From Natrialba magadii ATCC 43099 (GTDB lineage: Archaea; Halobacteriota; Halobacteria; Halobacteriales; Natrialbaceae): a DNA stretch of 64,000 nucleotides. The notes under the pieces are model-generated. The model was given only the letters and a program-made list of their open reading frames with translations, made no database searches and was not told where the DNA came from. Location: assembly GCF_000025625.1 (NCBI RefSeq), contig NC_013922.1, forward strand, positions 1,674,001-1,738,000, written 5' to 3'. Positions 1 to 10,337 of the stretch are shown piece by piece (position 1 is the first letter of the stretch; each line of letters begins with the position of its first letter). The translations under genes and the position numbers were made by a program.

Positions 1-179
1 TACAGTGGTGCGTTCTTAACCCAGGTCTCTTCTTGGACCGCCTTGGTTATCTCGAGAGCATTGCGGATCAGTGCCCACCACGTCAGCAGTAGGACGACCG
101 CAAACAGGAGGAGATAGGCCGCCAACGTGAGTGACTCGACCGGTGCCTCATAGAGCCGAATAAATGGATTCGATGTCAT
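1..179 (-). CDS. Small membrane protein, partial (runs off the left edge)
   Basis: Reading from an ATG at 177-179 there are 59 codons without a stop up to the window edge. The product starts MTSNPFIRLYEAPVESL and has one clear hydrophobic segment at about residues 18-40, followed by a short basic/acidic tail, so it should be a membrane protein. The ATG overlaps the TGA of the upstream gene (ATGA), the same coupling seen in the rest of this module, which fixes the start with good confidence. No family recognised. It belongs to the accessory operon that begins near 6530. Confidence 0.6.
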   Translation of the reverse strand, partial: MTSNPFIRLYEAPVESLTLAAYLLLFAVVLLLTWWALIRNALEITKAVQEETWVKNAPL

Positions 180-388
180 GCGTTCGTACAGTTGTGCTCT
201 TCACGCTCTGACTCGAGTAGCTTCGAGCCGCAGTGGGAGCATTCGACGGTTCGATCCTCCGCAGGTCGGCCGTTGTTGAATTGTATATTTCGGGCCATGG
301 GTGGCAGTTGCGATCGGTGGTCCTTGTCGAACTGAATGAAGTGCGAGACGTCTGTGCTGACGTCCTGGAACCCGTCAAGAGTCATCAT
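176..388 (-). CDS. Small zinc-finger-like protein, 70 aa
   Basis: A 70-residue protein whose C-terminus carries CSHCG at residues 50-54 and HNC at 65-67, a CxxC...HxxC pattern that fits a single small zinc site. The start is one of two adjacent ATGs (386-388 or 383-385); both lie inside the end of the upstream membrane-protein gene (stop at 375-377), and its own stop overlaps the next ATG. Such mini zinc proteins are common in haloarchaeal plasmids and viruses, where they may act as DNA-binding or protein-adaptor factors; the actual role here is unknown. Confidence 0.6.
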   Translation of the reverse strand: MMTLDGFQDVSTDVSHFIQFDKDHRSQLPPMARNIQFNNGRPAEDRTVECSHCGSKLLESEREEHNCTNA

Positions 389-728
389 GCTCGTCGTCTC
401 GGGGGCGGGTCTGACCACCATCCGTCGAGACGCGGATGTTCGTGACAGCGTTGACGACGCGGTCGACTTCGAGCCCCCACATCCGACCGATGACGAGCCA
501 GACGATCGATGTCGTCCCGATGACGAGCCAGTCTGGGGCAGGCTCTGCCCGGATGACGAACATCGGACCGAGAACGACCGCAGCCCAGACGCCGAACAGG
601 AACAGCGTTGCGACGGTCCGCTCGAACGACTCTTCATCAGGCATCAGTGCTCTCCCCAGGCAGACAAGTTCAATCTTCGCGCGGTACAGCGGATCGTCGG
701 TGTTCGGTTTGACAGACATCTCATTCAT
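375..728 (-). CDS. Two-helix membrane protein, 117 aa
   Basis: Hydrophobic stretches at about residues 38-58 (ATLFLFGVWAAVVLGPMFVI) and 65-83 (DWLVIGTTSIVWLVIGRMWG) predict two transmembrane helices, with a charged N-terminus and an Asp/Glu/His-rich tail. The start at 728 is preferred because this ATG overlaps the stop of the upstream gene (721-723) and a longer reading frame would run deep into it. An internal ATG at 719 is also possible. No family recognised; expected to be co-expressed with the neighbouring overlapping genes of the accessory module. Confidence 0.6.
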   Translation of the reverse strand: MNEMSVKPNTDDPLYRAKIELVCLGRALMPDEESFERTVATLFLFGVWAAVVLGPMFVIRAEPAPDWLVIGTTSIVWLVIGRMWGLEVDRVVNAVTNIRVSTDGGQTRPRDDEHDDS

Positions 729-1161
729 CTCTCTCGATGGAGGCGACATCGATTCCACAGCCCTCGAGAAGAACGCGGAGTTCGTACTCGTCGAGCCACG
801 TCAGTCCCTCTTCGTGAACGTGGTCGGTCTTTGCTTCCCAGCGGTTCGCCTCGACGTGGCCGTTGATCTCGAGGTATCCGTCGACCGGTCGAGCCCGGAG
901 GTGGTACTCGAGTGGTCGCCCGTCGACGGCAACGCCAGCTGGGCGGCGCATGTTGAGGACCTCGTCTTCGTACTTGAGCGACCAGCCGCTGGCGTCCTCG
1001 AAGTGGTGGCGTCGGAGTTGGTCCTCGAGGACGTCGACGCTAATCGCGAGCGTGACGTGGTCGTGTTGTTCGGGCCATTCGACGGTCGCGTACCGACGTC
1101 GGAAATCCGCCTTCGCGAACTTCCAGTACCGGAAGGGGATGTGCTGGAGGATTTCGAGCAT
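721..1161 (-). CDS. Hypothetical accessory-module protein, 146 aa
   Basis: A soluble, charged 146-residue protein starting MLEILQHIPFRYWKF, with several Trp/Tyr and His residues and no transmembrane segment or recognisable catalytic motif. It starts 3 bp after the stop of the upstream zinc-site gene and its end overlaps the start of the downstream membrane protein, so it is part of the same transcript. Codon use (GC-rich third positions, acidic bias) is that of a genuine haloarchaeal gene. I do not recognise the family. Confidence 0.6.
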   Translation of the reverse strand: MLEILQHIPFRYWKFAKADFRRRYATVEWPEQHDHVTLAISVDVLEDQLRRHHFEDASGWSLKYEDEVLNMRRPAGVAVDGRPLEYHLRARPVDGYLEINGHVEANRWEAKTDHVHEEGLTWLDEYELRVLLEGCGIDVASIERDE

Positions 1162-1164
1162 CGG

Positions 1165-1674
1165 TCAGGCTCTCCACATCGCCATCTTCACCGCACACCG
1201 GAAGATCTCGGTGTCGTAACCGGCGTACTTGTCCAGTCCTTTCGCGATCCGGACGAACTCCCGCAGCGTGTAACGGTCGAACTCGACGTTGGCCTCCTCG
1301 AGTCGGTTCGCGAGCGGCGCCGTCAGTCGCAGCGCCTGGACCTTCGACAGCGTCTCGTCGTCAGCCCAGCAGCCCACTCGAGCGCAAGAGCGGCAGGTCG
1401 TCCGGGCGATCGACGTCCGCTGCTGGCCGGGGCGGGTCGTGACACCGTCGACGGACGTGTGGATTTGCTCGTCCGGTTCGAGGGTTGCAGCCGTAGTTCG
1501 GTGGTGCTCCTGGACATCGTGATCGTTGATGCCGCCGTTGAACGTCGCCTCCTCGATTTCTTTGACAAGTTCGAAGCAGCCGTTACACACGCGAGGGGTG
1601 TGCCAGACGATGCGGTCGAATGCCCGCTGCGGCGAGACGTGGTCGTCCGCGGGGTGGGTTTCCGTTGTTGACAT
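1165..1674 (-). CDS. Zinc-site protein of the accessory module, 169 aa
   Basis: The product (MSTTETHPADDHVSPQRAFD...) contains two Cys pairs, VCNGC at about residues 29-33 and CRSCARVGC near 94-102, which probably form one zinc knuckle split by an insert of about 60 residues. The C-terminal third is helical and ends KMAMWRA. I chose the ATG at 1674; an in-frame ATG at 1713 would add 13 residues. It lies 177 bp below the winged-helix gene, separated from it by a perfect palindrome, and is followed after 3 bp by the next gene. Function unknown. Confidence 0.55.
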   Translation of the reverse strand: MSTTETHPADDHVSPQRAFDRIVWHTPRVCNGCFELVKEIEEATFNGGINDHDVQEHHRTTAATLEPDEQIHTSVDGVTTRPGQQRTSIARTTCRSCARVGCWADDETLSKVQALRLTAPLANRLEEANVEFDRYTLREFVRIAKGLDKYAGYDTEIFRCAVKMAMWRA

Positions 1675-1801
1675 GGCTGGAGAAAAGCGATGCTGCAGGG
1701 CGGACGTGATCATCGTCGACGACGTCAGCGGTCGTCAACTCGACGCCCTGTAGCAATCGTATTGTTTTCGTGAAGGTCACCCGAGTTGATAAGGATAAGC
1801 G

Positions 1802-1822
1802 CGTGCGCCGATCTGGCGCACG
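1802..1822. promoter_or_regulatory. Perfect inverted repeat, possible operator or terminator
   Basis: CGTGCGCC (1802-1809), GATCT, GGCGCACG (1815-1822): an 8-bp perfect palindrome with a 5-bp spacer in the gap between the winged-helix gene (ends 1852) and the zinc-site gene (starts 1674). It could be the operator of that regulator or a hairpin ending its transcript; there is no T-run directly after it on the minus strand, which makes an operator slightly more likely. Confidence 0.4.
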
Positions 1823-1851
1823 TTTGTCTGAGAGGCTTGGTTTCGAACTCC

Positions 1852-2097
1852 TCAGGAGCTTTCAGTGATTTCGACTCGAACAAAACGGAGGTCGTCGTCA
1901 CCATCGCGATCGCGACGAACGATGTCGGCGTCCTCGAGTCGAGTGAGTGCGCGATCCAATGTTCGGCGTGGCATCTCGGTTTCCTCCTGGAGTTCGTCGC
2001 GACGGATGGATCCACCGGCCTCCTCGATAACCCAGAGGAGGTGCTTCGCACTCCATGGTAGCTCGTCGACATCGGGGGTGTGTTCGGGGAGGCTCAT
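1852..2097 (-). CDS. Winged-helix transcriptional regulator, 81 aa
   Basis: Residues 12-75 read as a MarR/PadR-like winged helix: LPWSAKHLLWVIEEAGGSI, then a recognition region MPRRTLDRALTRLEDADIV and an acidic wing. This is a typical small haloarchaeal DNA-binding protein of plasmids and proviruses. It starts 75 bp below the end of the primase-helicase gene, and a perfect palindrome lies 30 bp beyond its stop. By position it is the probable regulator of the module; the target is an inference. Confidence 0.7.
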   Translation of the reverse strand: MSLPEHTPDVDELPWSAKHLLWVIEEAGGSIRRDELQEETEMPRRTLDRALTRLEDADIVRRDRDGDDDLRFVRVEITESS

Positions 2098-2172
2098 GGG
2101 CTTTGTTTCGTGGAGAGTGCCGCGGCTGGTCGTAAGCGGGCGAGCGCGGGGTCGAGACGCCGGTTGAGGGCG

Positions 2173-5100
2173 TCAGTCACCCGAACCAGGACCGGCTTTC
2201 CAGTCCCAAACATCAGCCGGCTGATCACTCGAGCCGTCTTGAGGTCCTAGATCACCGTTGTCCGGGGTAGTCGGGTCGCGGATCGCCAACGCCCACCTAC
2301 TAGAGTCTACGTAGGAGTCAGTTGGCGATTCCTGAATGTCACAAACGCCAGTATGAGGCAGTCCAGACTCGGAATACAGCGTCGCACCGTTCGATCCCAA
2401 CCCTTCAGCAGCCTGGACAGCGTCGACGTTGACGAGTCGCTCGAGTGTCTGCCGGACGTGCTCTTTCGAACAGTCGACGGCGTCGGCGAGCTCCCGCGCT
2501 GTTCGCGAGCGATGACTCGAACGAAGTTCGTCGACGATCGCCTCCTGGAGGTCAGAGTAGACCCACTCGACACCAGGCGTCTGGACGTCGGCGAAAGCAG
2601 CGGGCATCGCATCCGTTCGAACGAATACCGTCGCGGTCACGTCGGGATCGGTCGGATCGCGAGCGTACCGACCGGCAGCCTGAGCGATGTGGTTCTCGCG
2701 AACGCTCGCGAGGATCTCTTGAGCAGTGTCGGCGTCGTCTCCCTCGAAGCCACGGCCACGTGCTCGGTACTCCTCCCCGGCGCTGTCGGTGGCGGTCTCA
2801 ACTTCTGCCTCGAGGTCGAGTTCGGCGAGCAGATCCAGAACGTAGTCGTCGCCGGGATCCATGCAGCCGTTGACGAGGCCGACGCGCTCGTGCTGGAAGT
2901 CGTTCCGTGACTTCTCCTCGCCGAAGTGCATCAACTCGGGACGGTGGCAGCCGGCCTCCTCCATCAACTCCTCGAGTCGATCCTCCACTTGTCCCGTCGT
3001 GATCGCCGTGCGGAACTGGGTGCCATACTCGTCGACGAGCTGGTCGAGCAGTACCTCAAGCTTGTCCTCGTTCAGCCACTCGAGCGCCTTGTCACCCGAT
3101 AGCGGTCGGGTTGCGTCGCCAACCTGGACGACACGGAGTCCGCGTTCGTAGCGTCGCCACAGTTGCCGTGCTTCGGATTCGAGGACGTCGGTCGTTTTGA
3201 TCCACGGGACGGTGTTGGCTTGCCACAGCGGCACTGCGGGGTGTGCGTCAAGTCCAACGACAGATCGCGCAGCGCCGAAGTCAGGAACAGTCCGGACAGT
3301 CTGGACATCGTTGTTCTCGTCGAGGACGACGCTCACCCACTCGCGGTTCCAGTCGTCGTCATCGCGAACGCCGGCCTCGAGACGCGGTGGTTCGTGGCCT
3401 GTCTTCCCGAATCGGCGACCGTTGGCGCGATCTTCGGCACGGAAGATCGCCCTCGCGAGCGCTGGTGCGAGTGTGTGCGCATCCGGGCACTCGAAGTACC
3501 AGTCCCGATCGGGCTCGGTCCAGAGGACATCCTCAAGGGCATCGCGTTCGCGAGCGGCGTCACCCTGGTAGTCGTCGTGGAGTGAGAGTTGGATGAAGGC
3601 TTCCCAGGTCGTGACAGGGGCGTCGATCTCGCGAAGGTACGCGCCGATGGCGTCACGAATACGGCTCGTCGAGAGATCGTCCTGTTCGTAGCTGGGCTCT
3701 TCATCGACGACGACGTTATTGTGCGAGCGGAGCCCGGGAGCAAACGCAAAGTTGTGCGTCGCGATGACGAGCGGCCAGTAGTCGAGTTCCCCGTCGGGTC
3801 CCTCGCGATACTTCTCCCACTGCGTGATCGCCGTACACCGATCACCGCCGCAAGGGAGTTCGACGCCCTGGTCGTTGTGCTCTTCGAGGTAACGATGCGC
3901 AGCGCTGAACGGCATCCCCTTGCCTTCACACTGGGCATCGAGCCAGTCGCTGGCGGGGTCGCCGTTGATCGTGATCTCGTCGTCGTGCTCGCCGGCGCAG
4001 ACCGGGCAGGCTTCGTGGCGACCGAGCAGGACGTGGTACTGTCCGCTGTGCTCTTCGGCGACGTCGACGGCCTCGTCACGAGCGTCGCGTGTCTCGAGCA
4101 GGTGGACGACCGGCCGGTCACCGGTGATGTCTTCGCGAGCGCCCCAGCGCGTCGACGCGATCGTGTAGGACTTCCCGAGCGATGTCGGGGCATCGACGAT
4201 CTGCTCGTCTTCGTTGCGGATCACGTCGGCAATCGTCTCGAAGAGCTCTTCGCGAGCGTCGTCCGTCGACGGCCATTCGAGGCCGCGTTTCTTGGCGAAC
4301 CGTCGGCGTTCCGTGGGCTTGAGTGCGTCTAACTGGGCGATCGGAAGCGCTGAAACAGCGCGACCATCGCCATCTTGCGTATACGCGTCGTCGGAATCGT
4401 ACTCAGGGATATCGAACCCGAGTTCGCGTAGTCGCTCGACACCGCGCCACCACGTCTCGCCGTCGACGGGACGGGCGTTCGCGGGGCGGATCTCGCCAGC
4501 GTCGATCGCGGCCATGGTGACGACGCCACCGTAGCCACCGAGTTCACCGGTGTCTTGCCAGCGCTCGTCGTTGACGATGTTCGCCGTCCCGCCGTCGGAC
4601 AACGATCCCCACGTGGGCCAGAACGCTCGCTCGCCTTCGCTTGTGTTGGCGTCGTCGTTCCAGCGCTGGACGATCGTCTTTTTCGCGACGTGTTGAGCGT
4701 CGAGTCGATCGATTGCGTGGAAGATGTCGCGGATGTCGTCCGTGGTCTCGCTGCTCGAGGTTGTGTTCGGTTCGTAGTCCTCGAGATCGTAGTCCTCACG
4801 GTCGACCGAGACATCAGCCGGGTCGCGAGTGACCTTACGAGGGAGCTGGTCGTTGGCCTCCAGGAGGTCATCGAGAACGCTGTCGTCCCACTCGTTAATC
4901 TCGGTCGGCGTCCCGAGAACGTGCTCCCCGGTCATCACGCAGACACGCTTGCCGGGGTAGATCTCGATCGATGGGAGATCGTCGTTCTCACCCCATGGAT
5001 CCTCGTCGATTCGCCAAGCCGCTTGCTTGACACCGTTGGGAAGTTCACCGCGATAGATCGCGTGTGCACCACTGTCGGACTGAGAGACGTCGGCGTAGGT

Positions 5101-5691
5101 TATACCCAGGTGTTCGAGGATCGCGATGAACGCTGGATGGACATCGCCGGTCTCAGGACAGCGGACATCGTCACCGTCGACGTAGACGAACGGGTCGTCT
5201 TCGGTTTGGAGGAACGCGCGGCCGTCGAGTCGGGGATCGATCTCGGCCATCGCGACGGCTTCGCCGTCGACGTAGTTGCCGTGGTAACCCCACTTGAACC
5301 GGGCATCGCAGTCGCATGTCGCAGCGGTGTCGTGGCCGTCTTTCGAACACTCCGCGGGTGCATCCTGGTCGCCCCAGGGGGCGAACGGTTTCTTCTCGAT
5401 GTGGCCCATCCACTGCTCGCGCTCAAGCAACTCGCCGGGCCAGGTGTTCGGTTCAGGGTTGGCAAAGTCAGCATCTGCCCAGTGGTTCCAGGATACACCG
5501 CGATCGGTTGACCCCGTACGGCAGTGTCCATGAACAGGTCCCTGATCGTCCACCAGCTCACCGTCGACGATCGCCTCGGCCGCCTCGAGGTAGCTGGGAT
5601 CAGCGTCAGCCAGCCAGAGCAATCGCTTGGGGCTGGCGTTCGGGTTGTTTTCGTGAGTGAAGCGAAGTCGCTCGACGACATCGTCGCTCAC
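2173..5691 (-). CDS. Primase-polymerase / SF2 helicase fusion, replication protein of an integrated element
   Basis: A 1171-residue protein that starts at a GTG overlapping the stop of the HNH gene (GTGA). Residues about 165-270 match the archaeo-eukaryotic primase pattern of haloarchaeal mobile elements: FVYVDGDDVR (169-177, acidic metal site), SQSDSGAHAIYRG (203-215, Ser-x-His site) and IEIYPGKRVCVMTGEHV (242-258). A second part has a Walker A, DAPTSLGKSYT (500-510), and a Walker B/DEAD-like VVVDEEP (660-666). Between them lie five Cys (562, 565, 588, 614, 619), the place where XPD/DinG helicases carry an iron-sulfur cluster. Residues about 1040-1100 form a winged helix. Likely role: priming and unwinding for replication of a plasmid or provirus. 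The exact family and the Fe-S cluster are inferences. Confidence 0.8.
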   Translation of the reverse strand: MSDDVVERLRFTHENNPNASPKRLLWLADADPSYLEAAEAIVDGELVDDQGPVHGHCRTGSTDRGVSWNHWADADFANPEPNTWPGELLEREQWMGHIEKKPFAPWGDQDAPAECSKDGHDTAATCDCDARFKWGYHGNYVDGEAVAMAEIDPRLDGRAFLQTEDDPFVYVDGDDVRCPETGDVHPAFIAILEHLGITYADVSQSDSGAHAIYRGELPNGVKQAAWRIDEDPWGENDDLPSIEIYPGKRVCVMTGEHVLGTPTEINEWDDSVLDDLLEANDQLPRKVTRDPADVSVDREDYDLEDYEPNTTSSSETTDDIRDIFHAIDRLDAQHVAKKTIVQRWNDDANTSEGERAFWPTWGSLSDGGTANIVNDERWQDTGELGGYGGVVTMAAIDAGEIRPANARPVDGETWWRGVERLRELGFDIPEYDSDDAYTQDGDGRAVSALPIAQLDALKPTERRRFAKKRGLEWPSTDDAREELFETIADVIRNEDEQIVDAPTSLGKSYTIASTRWGAREDITGDRPVVHLLETRDARDEAVDVAEEHSGQYHVLLGRHEACPVCAGEHDDEITINGDPASDWLDAQCEGKGMPFSAAHRYLEEHNDQGVELPCGGDRCTAITQWEKYREGPDGELDYWPLVIATHNFAFAPGLRSHNNVVVDEEPSYEQDDLSTSRIRDAIGAYLREIDAPVTTWEAFIQLSLHDDYQGDAARERDALEDVLWTEPDRDWYFECPDAHTLAPALARAIFRAEDRANGRRFGKTGHEPPRLEAGVRDDDDWNREWVSVVLDENNDVQTVRTVPDFGAARSVVGLDAHPAVPLWQANTVPWIKTTDVLESEARQLWRRYERGLRVVQVGDATRPLSGDKALEWLNEDKLEVLLDQLVDEYGTQFRTAITTGQVEDRLEELMEEAGCHRPELMHFGEEKSRNDFQHERVGLVNGCMDPGDDYVLDLLAELDLEAEVETATDSAGEEYRARGRGFEGDDADTAQEILASVRENHIAQAAGRYARDPTDPDVTATVFVRTDAMPAAFADVQTPGVEWVYSDLQEAIVDELRSSHRSRTARELADAVDCSKEHVRQTLERLVNVDAVQAAEGLGSNGATLYSESGLPHTGVCDIQESPTDSYVDSSRWALAIRDPTTPDNGDLGPQDGSSDQPADVWDWKAGPGSGD

Positions 5692-6299
5692 GCCGACTCA
5701 CCCCCTTTCCCGTTGGCGTGGATCCTTCCGTGCTCTTCAGCCGTCAATACCTCTATATTCGCTGGACGATTGTCCCATGGGATACCATTTTTATGATGGA
5801 CGACCTTCTGGCCAACCTCCTCATATCCGTACTCGGAAACTGCCAACAACCGGTGAACAGCAACCCTCTGTCTCTGGCCGTCTCTGAAGACTCTCCAACG
5901 AGCGTAGCCTTCGGTATCGACATCATAACGCGCTGGTTCGTGCAGGGCGCTTAATTTGACTGCTTCTGTACGTGATCGGCGTTCAATCCCGTGTTTGTCG
6001 AGCCATGTTCTAACTGTGGGAGCAGCACAGTCCAGCCTCTCAGCGAGGAATTCGGCTGATTGATTGTACTCAATGTATTGCTCGCGGAGCCAGCTTTCGT
6101 CTCTGAGTTCATCTGGCGTCTTTTCCCAGTTTGGTTCGCGTGTTTCAATCCCGTGTTCGTCTAGCCAACGACCAACGGTCTCGCTGGAGCAAGCCAACGT
6201 ATCACTGATGTCGTGAATGCTGAGTTCACGTCCGATGTAGAGTTCTCGGAGGACCTCGGGGTCCCTCCACGGGTATTTTCGTCCACTGTACTCCGACAT
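5688..6299 (-). CDS. HNH endonuclease-type protein with two helix-turn-helix repeats
   Basis: A 203-residue protein. The N-terminal half holds two homologous DNA-binding repeats: one ending SSETVGRWLDEHGIETRE (about residues 38-55), the other APTVRTWLDKHGIERRS (about 93-109). The C-terminal part, KVVHHKNGIPWDNRPANIEV followed by EEHGRIH, has the HH-N-H signature of HNH nucleases of the homing/phage type. The start is an ATG overlapping the TGA of the 76-residue gene by one base, and its end overlaps the primase gene. It may be a free-standing homing endonuclease or a nuclease of the element; no target is visible. Confidence 0.75.
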   Translation of the reverse strand: MSEYSGRKYPWRDPEVLRELYIGRELSIHDISDTLACSSETVGRWLDEHGIETREPNWEKTPDELRDESWLREQYIEYNQSAEFLAERLDCAAPTVRTWLDKHGIERRSRTEAVKLSALHEPARYDVDTEGYARWRVFRDGQRQRVAVHRLLAVSEYGYEEVGQKVVHHKNGIPWDNRPANIEVLTAEEHGRIHANGKGGESA

Positions 6300-6529
6300 C
6301 AGAGACCCCCCTTAGAGAAGTCCCACAGTGTCGTTTGACCGTCGACATCTGGCCGTTCGACATCTTGGTCGTCACCAATTTCCGGAACGCCTTCTGTCCG
6401 CTCTTTGCCGATGTCTTCGGGATCGGTCGCGTAGACGACATCCTCGGCTTGCTTCTCGAGCTCAGGACGCTCGGTGATGTACTGGACGGTACCGTCGAGC
6501 GGAGCCCCCTCGTAAGAACGTCCGCTCAT
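6299..6529 (-). CDS. 76-aa protein with a C-terminal PCNA-interaction-like motif
   Basis: A small acidic, low-complexity protein (MSGRSYEGAPLDGTVQY...). Its last 12 residues contain QTTLWDF at 65-71, which fits the PIP-box pattern Q-x-x-L-x-x-F used by archaeal replication and repair proteins to bind the sliding clamp, although the usual second aromatic residue is Ser here. It is the first gene of the accessory operon, directly ahead of the HNH and primase-helicase genes. The rest of the sequence suggests an unstructured tether. A role in recruiting host PCNA is inference. Confidence 0.55.
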   Translation of the reverse strand: MSGRSYEGAPLDGTVQYITERPELEKQAEDVVYATDPEDIGKERTEGVPEIGDDQDVERPDVDGQTTLWDFSKGGL

Positions 6530-6594
6530 GCCGCGACACCCCGGTTGGCCGTTGCTATCGCGGGATGTAGTTCATGACACTCTCTGGAGTTATG

Positions 6595-6629
6595 AAAACG
6601 TGTAGTCCCAGACGTGAGTGACGCCTGGG
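6595..6629 (-). terminator. Probable rrn operon terminator
   Basis: On the minus strand, CCCAGGCGT - CACTC - ACGTCTGGG forms a 9-bp stem (one G-T pair) at 6607-6629, followed 8 bases later by TTTT at 6595-6598. It lies about 40 bp beyond the 3' end of tRNA-Cys and before the accessory module. Confidence 0.5.
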
Positions 6630-6667
6630 TACCCTCAACCCGATTGGATTGTAAGGATTTTGATGTA

Positions 6668-6743
6668 AGCCAAGGGCCGGATTTGAACCGGCGGTAGGCG
6701 GCTCTGCAGGCCGCTGCGTTCGGCCGGACTCTGCCACCTTGGC
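6668..6743 (-). tRNA. tRNA-Cys (anticodon GCA)
   Basis: On the minus strand the 7-bp acceptor stem GCCAAGG/CCTTGGC, the anticodon arm GCGGC-CTGCAGA-GCCGC (anticodon GCA) and the T arm GCCGG-TTCAAAT-CCGGC are complete. The discriminator base is U, as expected for cysteine tRNA. CCA is not encoded. It is the distal gene of the rrn operon, the usual haloarchaeal position. Confidence 0.96.
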
Positions 6744-6822
6744 GCAACTGATTGTTGTTCCTGCGTTCGTTTAAGCATAGCGGTACGGCGTAGCCGTGAT
6801 CCGCTGACTGTACAACTGCAAA

Positions 6823-6854
6823 ACGCCCCGCAGAGTTGGCACTCTGCAGGGCGT
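6823..6854 (-). terminator. Strong hairpin between 5S rRNA and tRNA-Cys
   Basis: ACGCCCCGCAGAGT (6823-6836), loop TGGC, ACTCTGCAGGGCGT (6841-6854): a 14-bp stem with one mismatch, followed on the transcribed strand by TTT (6820s). It may attenuate read-through into tRNA-Cys or be a processing signal for the 5S 3' end; sequence alone does not decide. Confidence 0.5.
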
Positions 6855-6872
6855 AAGTATGGAGTATGAGTA

Positions 6873-6993
6873 GGGGCGGCGAATCGGCTCTCCCAGAGGG
6901 TCTCCCACTCCAGTACTCACCAATACGCAGGCAGGCTTATCTTCCGTGTTCGGGATGGGTACGGGAGGAACCCCGCCGCGATGGCCGCCTTAA
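6873..6993 (-). rRNA. rrf: 5S ribosomal RNA
   Basis: About 121 nt beginning TTAAGGCGGCCATCGCGGCG and ending in the complementary GCCGCCCC, with the typical archaeal internal sequence CCCGAACACGGAAGATAAGC. It lies between 23S and tRNA-Cys on the minus strand. Ends are set by the terminal helix and are accurate to a few bases. Confidence 0.95.
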
Positions 6994-7060
6994 CGCTGAT
7001 CCACGGAATCGAACCGTGACTATCTGACACCAGTCTCAGTGGTCTCTTCAGACCGTGTTG

Positions 7061-7103
7061 TACGTGTAGTCCAGTTTGCGTCCGGACCCGTTCTCGCGTC
7101 ACG
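7061..7103 (-). other. 3' arm of the 23S rRNA processing stem
   Basis: This stretch is complementary over most of its 43 bases to 10076-10118 upstream of 23S; TACGTGTAGTCCAG (7061-7074) pairs without mismatch with 10105-10118. In archaea such stems carry the bulge-helix-bulge cut by the tRNA-splicing endonuclease; an endA gene is present at 38414-39541. Confidence 0.8.
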
Positions 7104-7114
7104 GATCCAATGCG

Positions 7115-10033
<2,919 letters not shown>

Positions 10034-10075
10034 CCACGTTCATCGGATCGGCGCTACACCAGAAGTGTAGCATAT

Positions 10076-10118
10076 CGTGACCCGGGAACGGGTCCAGTGG
10101 ACGCCTGGACTACACGTA
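10076..10118 (-). other. 5' arm of the 23S rRNA processing stem
   Basis: Partner of 7061-7103. The core GAACGGGTCC and the end CTGGACTACACGTA are complementary to the 3' arm, with small internal differences that would leave bulges. Confidence 0.8.
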
Positions 10119-10238
10119 CACACGGTCTCATCTGCACGCCAGTAGACGGCTGGCCTGCATTGACCCTTCCCACTCACGCTTACGCGGAGTGGTGCATCGG
10201 TTCGTGCGCCGCGATCTCAAAGAGACCGTGACGCGATA

Positions 10239-10310
10239 TGGACCCACTGGGATTTGAACCCAGGGCATCCTCCTTGCAAAGGAGGCACTCTCCCACTGAG
10301 CTATGGGCCC
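10239..10310 (-). tRNA. tRNA-Ala (anticodon TGC) in the 16S-23S spacer
   Basis: 72 nt on the minus strand: acceptor GGGCCCA/TGGGTCC, D arm GCTCAGTGGGAGAGTGC, anticodon arm CCTCC-TTTGCAA-GGAGG with anticodon TGC, T arm CTGGG-TTCAAAT-CCCAG. Position between 16S and 23S is that of nearly all haloarchaeal rrn operons. Confidence 0.97.
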
Positions 10311-10337
10311 ACCCCTCCAAACTGGAGGGAACGAAGC

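Noticed and set aside
436-1671. 411-codon plus-strand reading frame opposite the accessory genes
   Set aside because: It lies antisense to four overlapping minus-strand genes that have start/stop coupling and zinc motifs. Its translation is Arg/Val-rich without any fold, the usual shadow in high-GC DNA.
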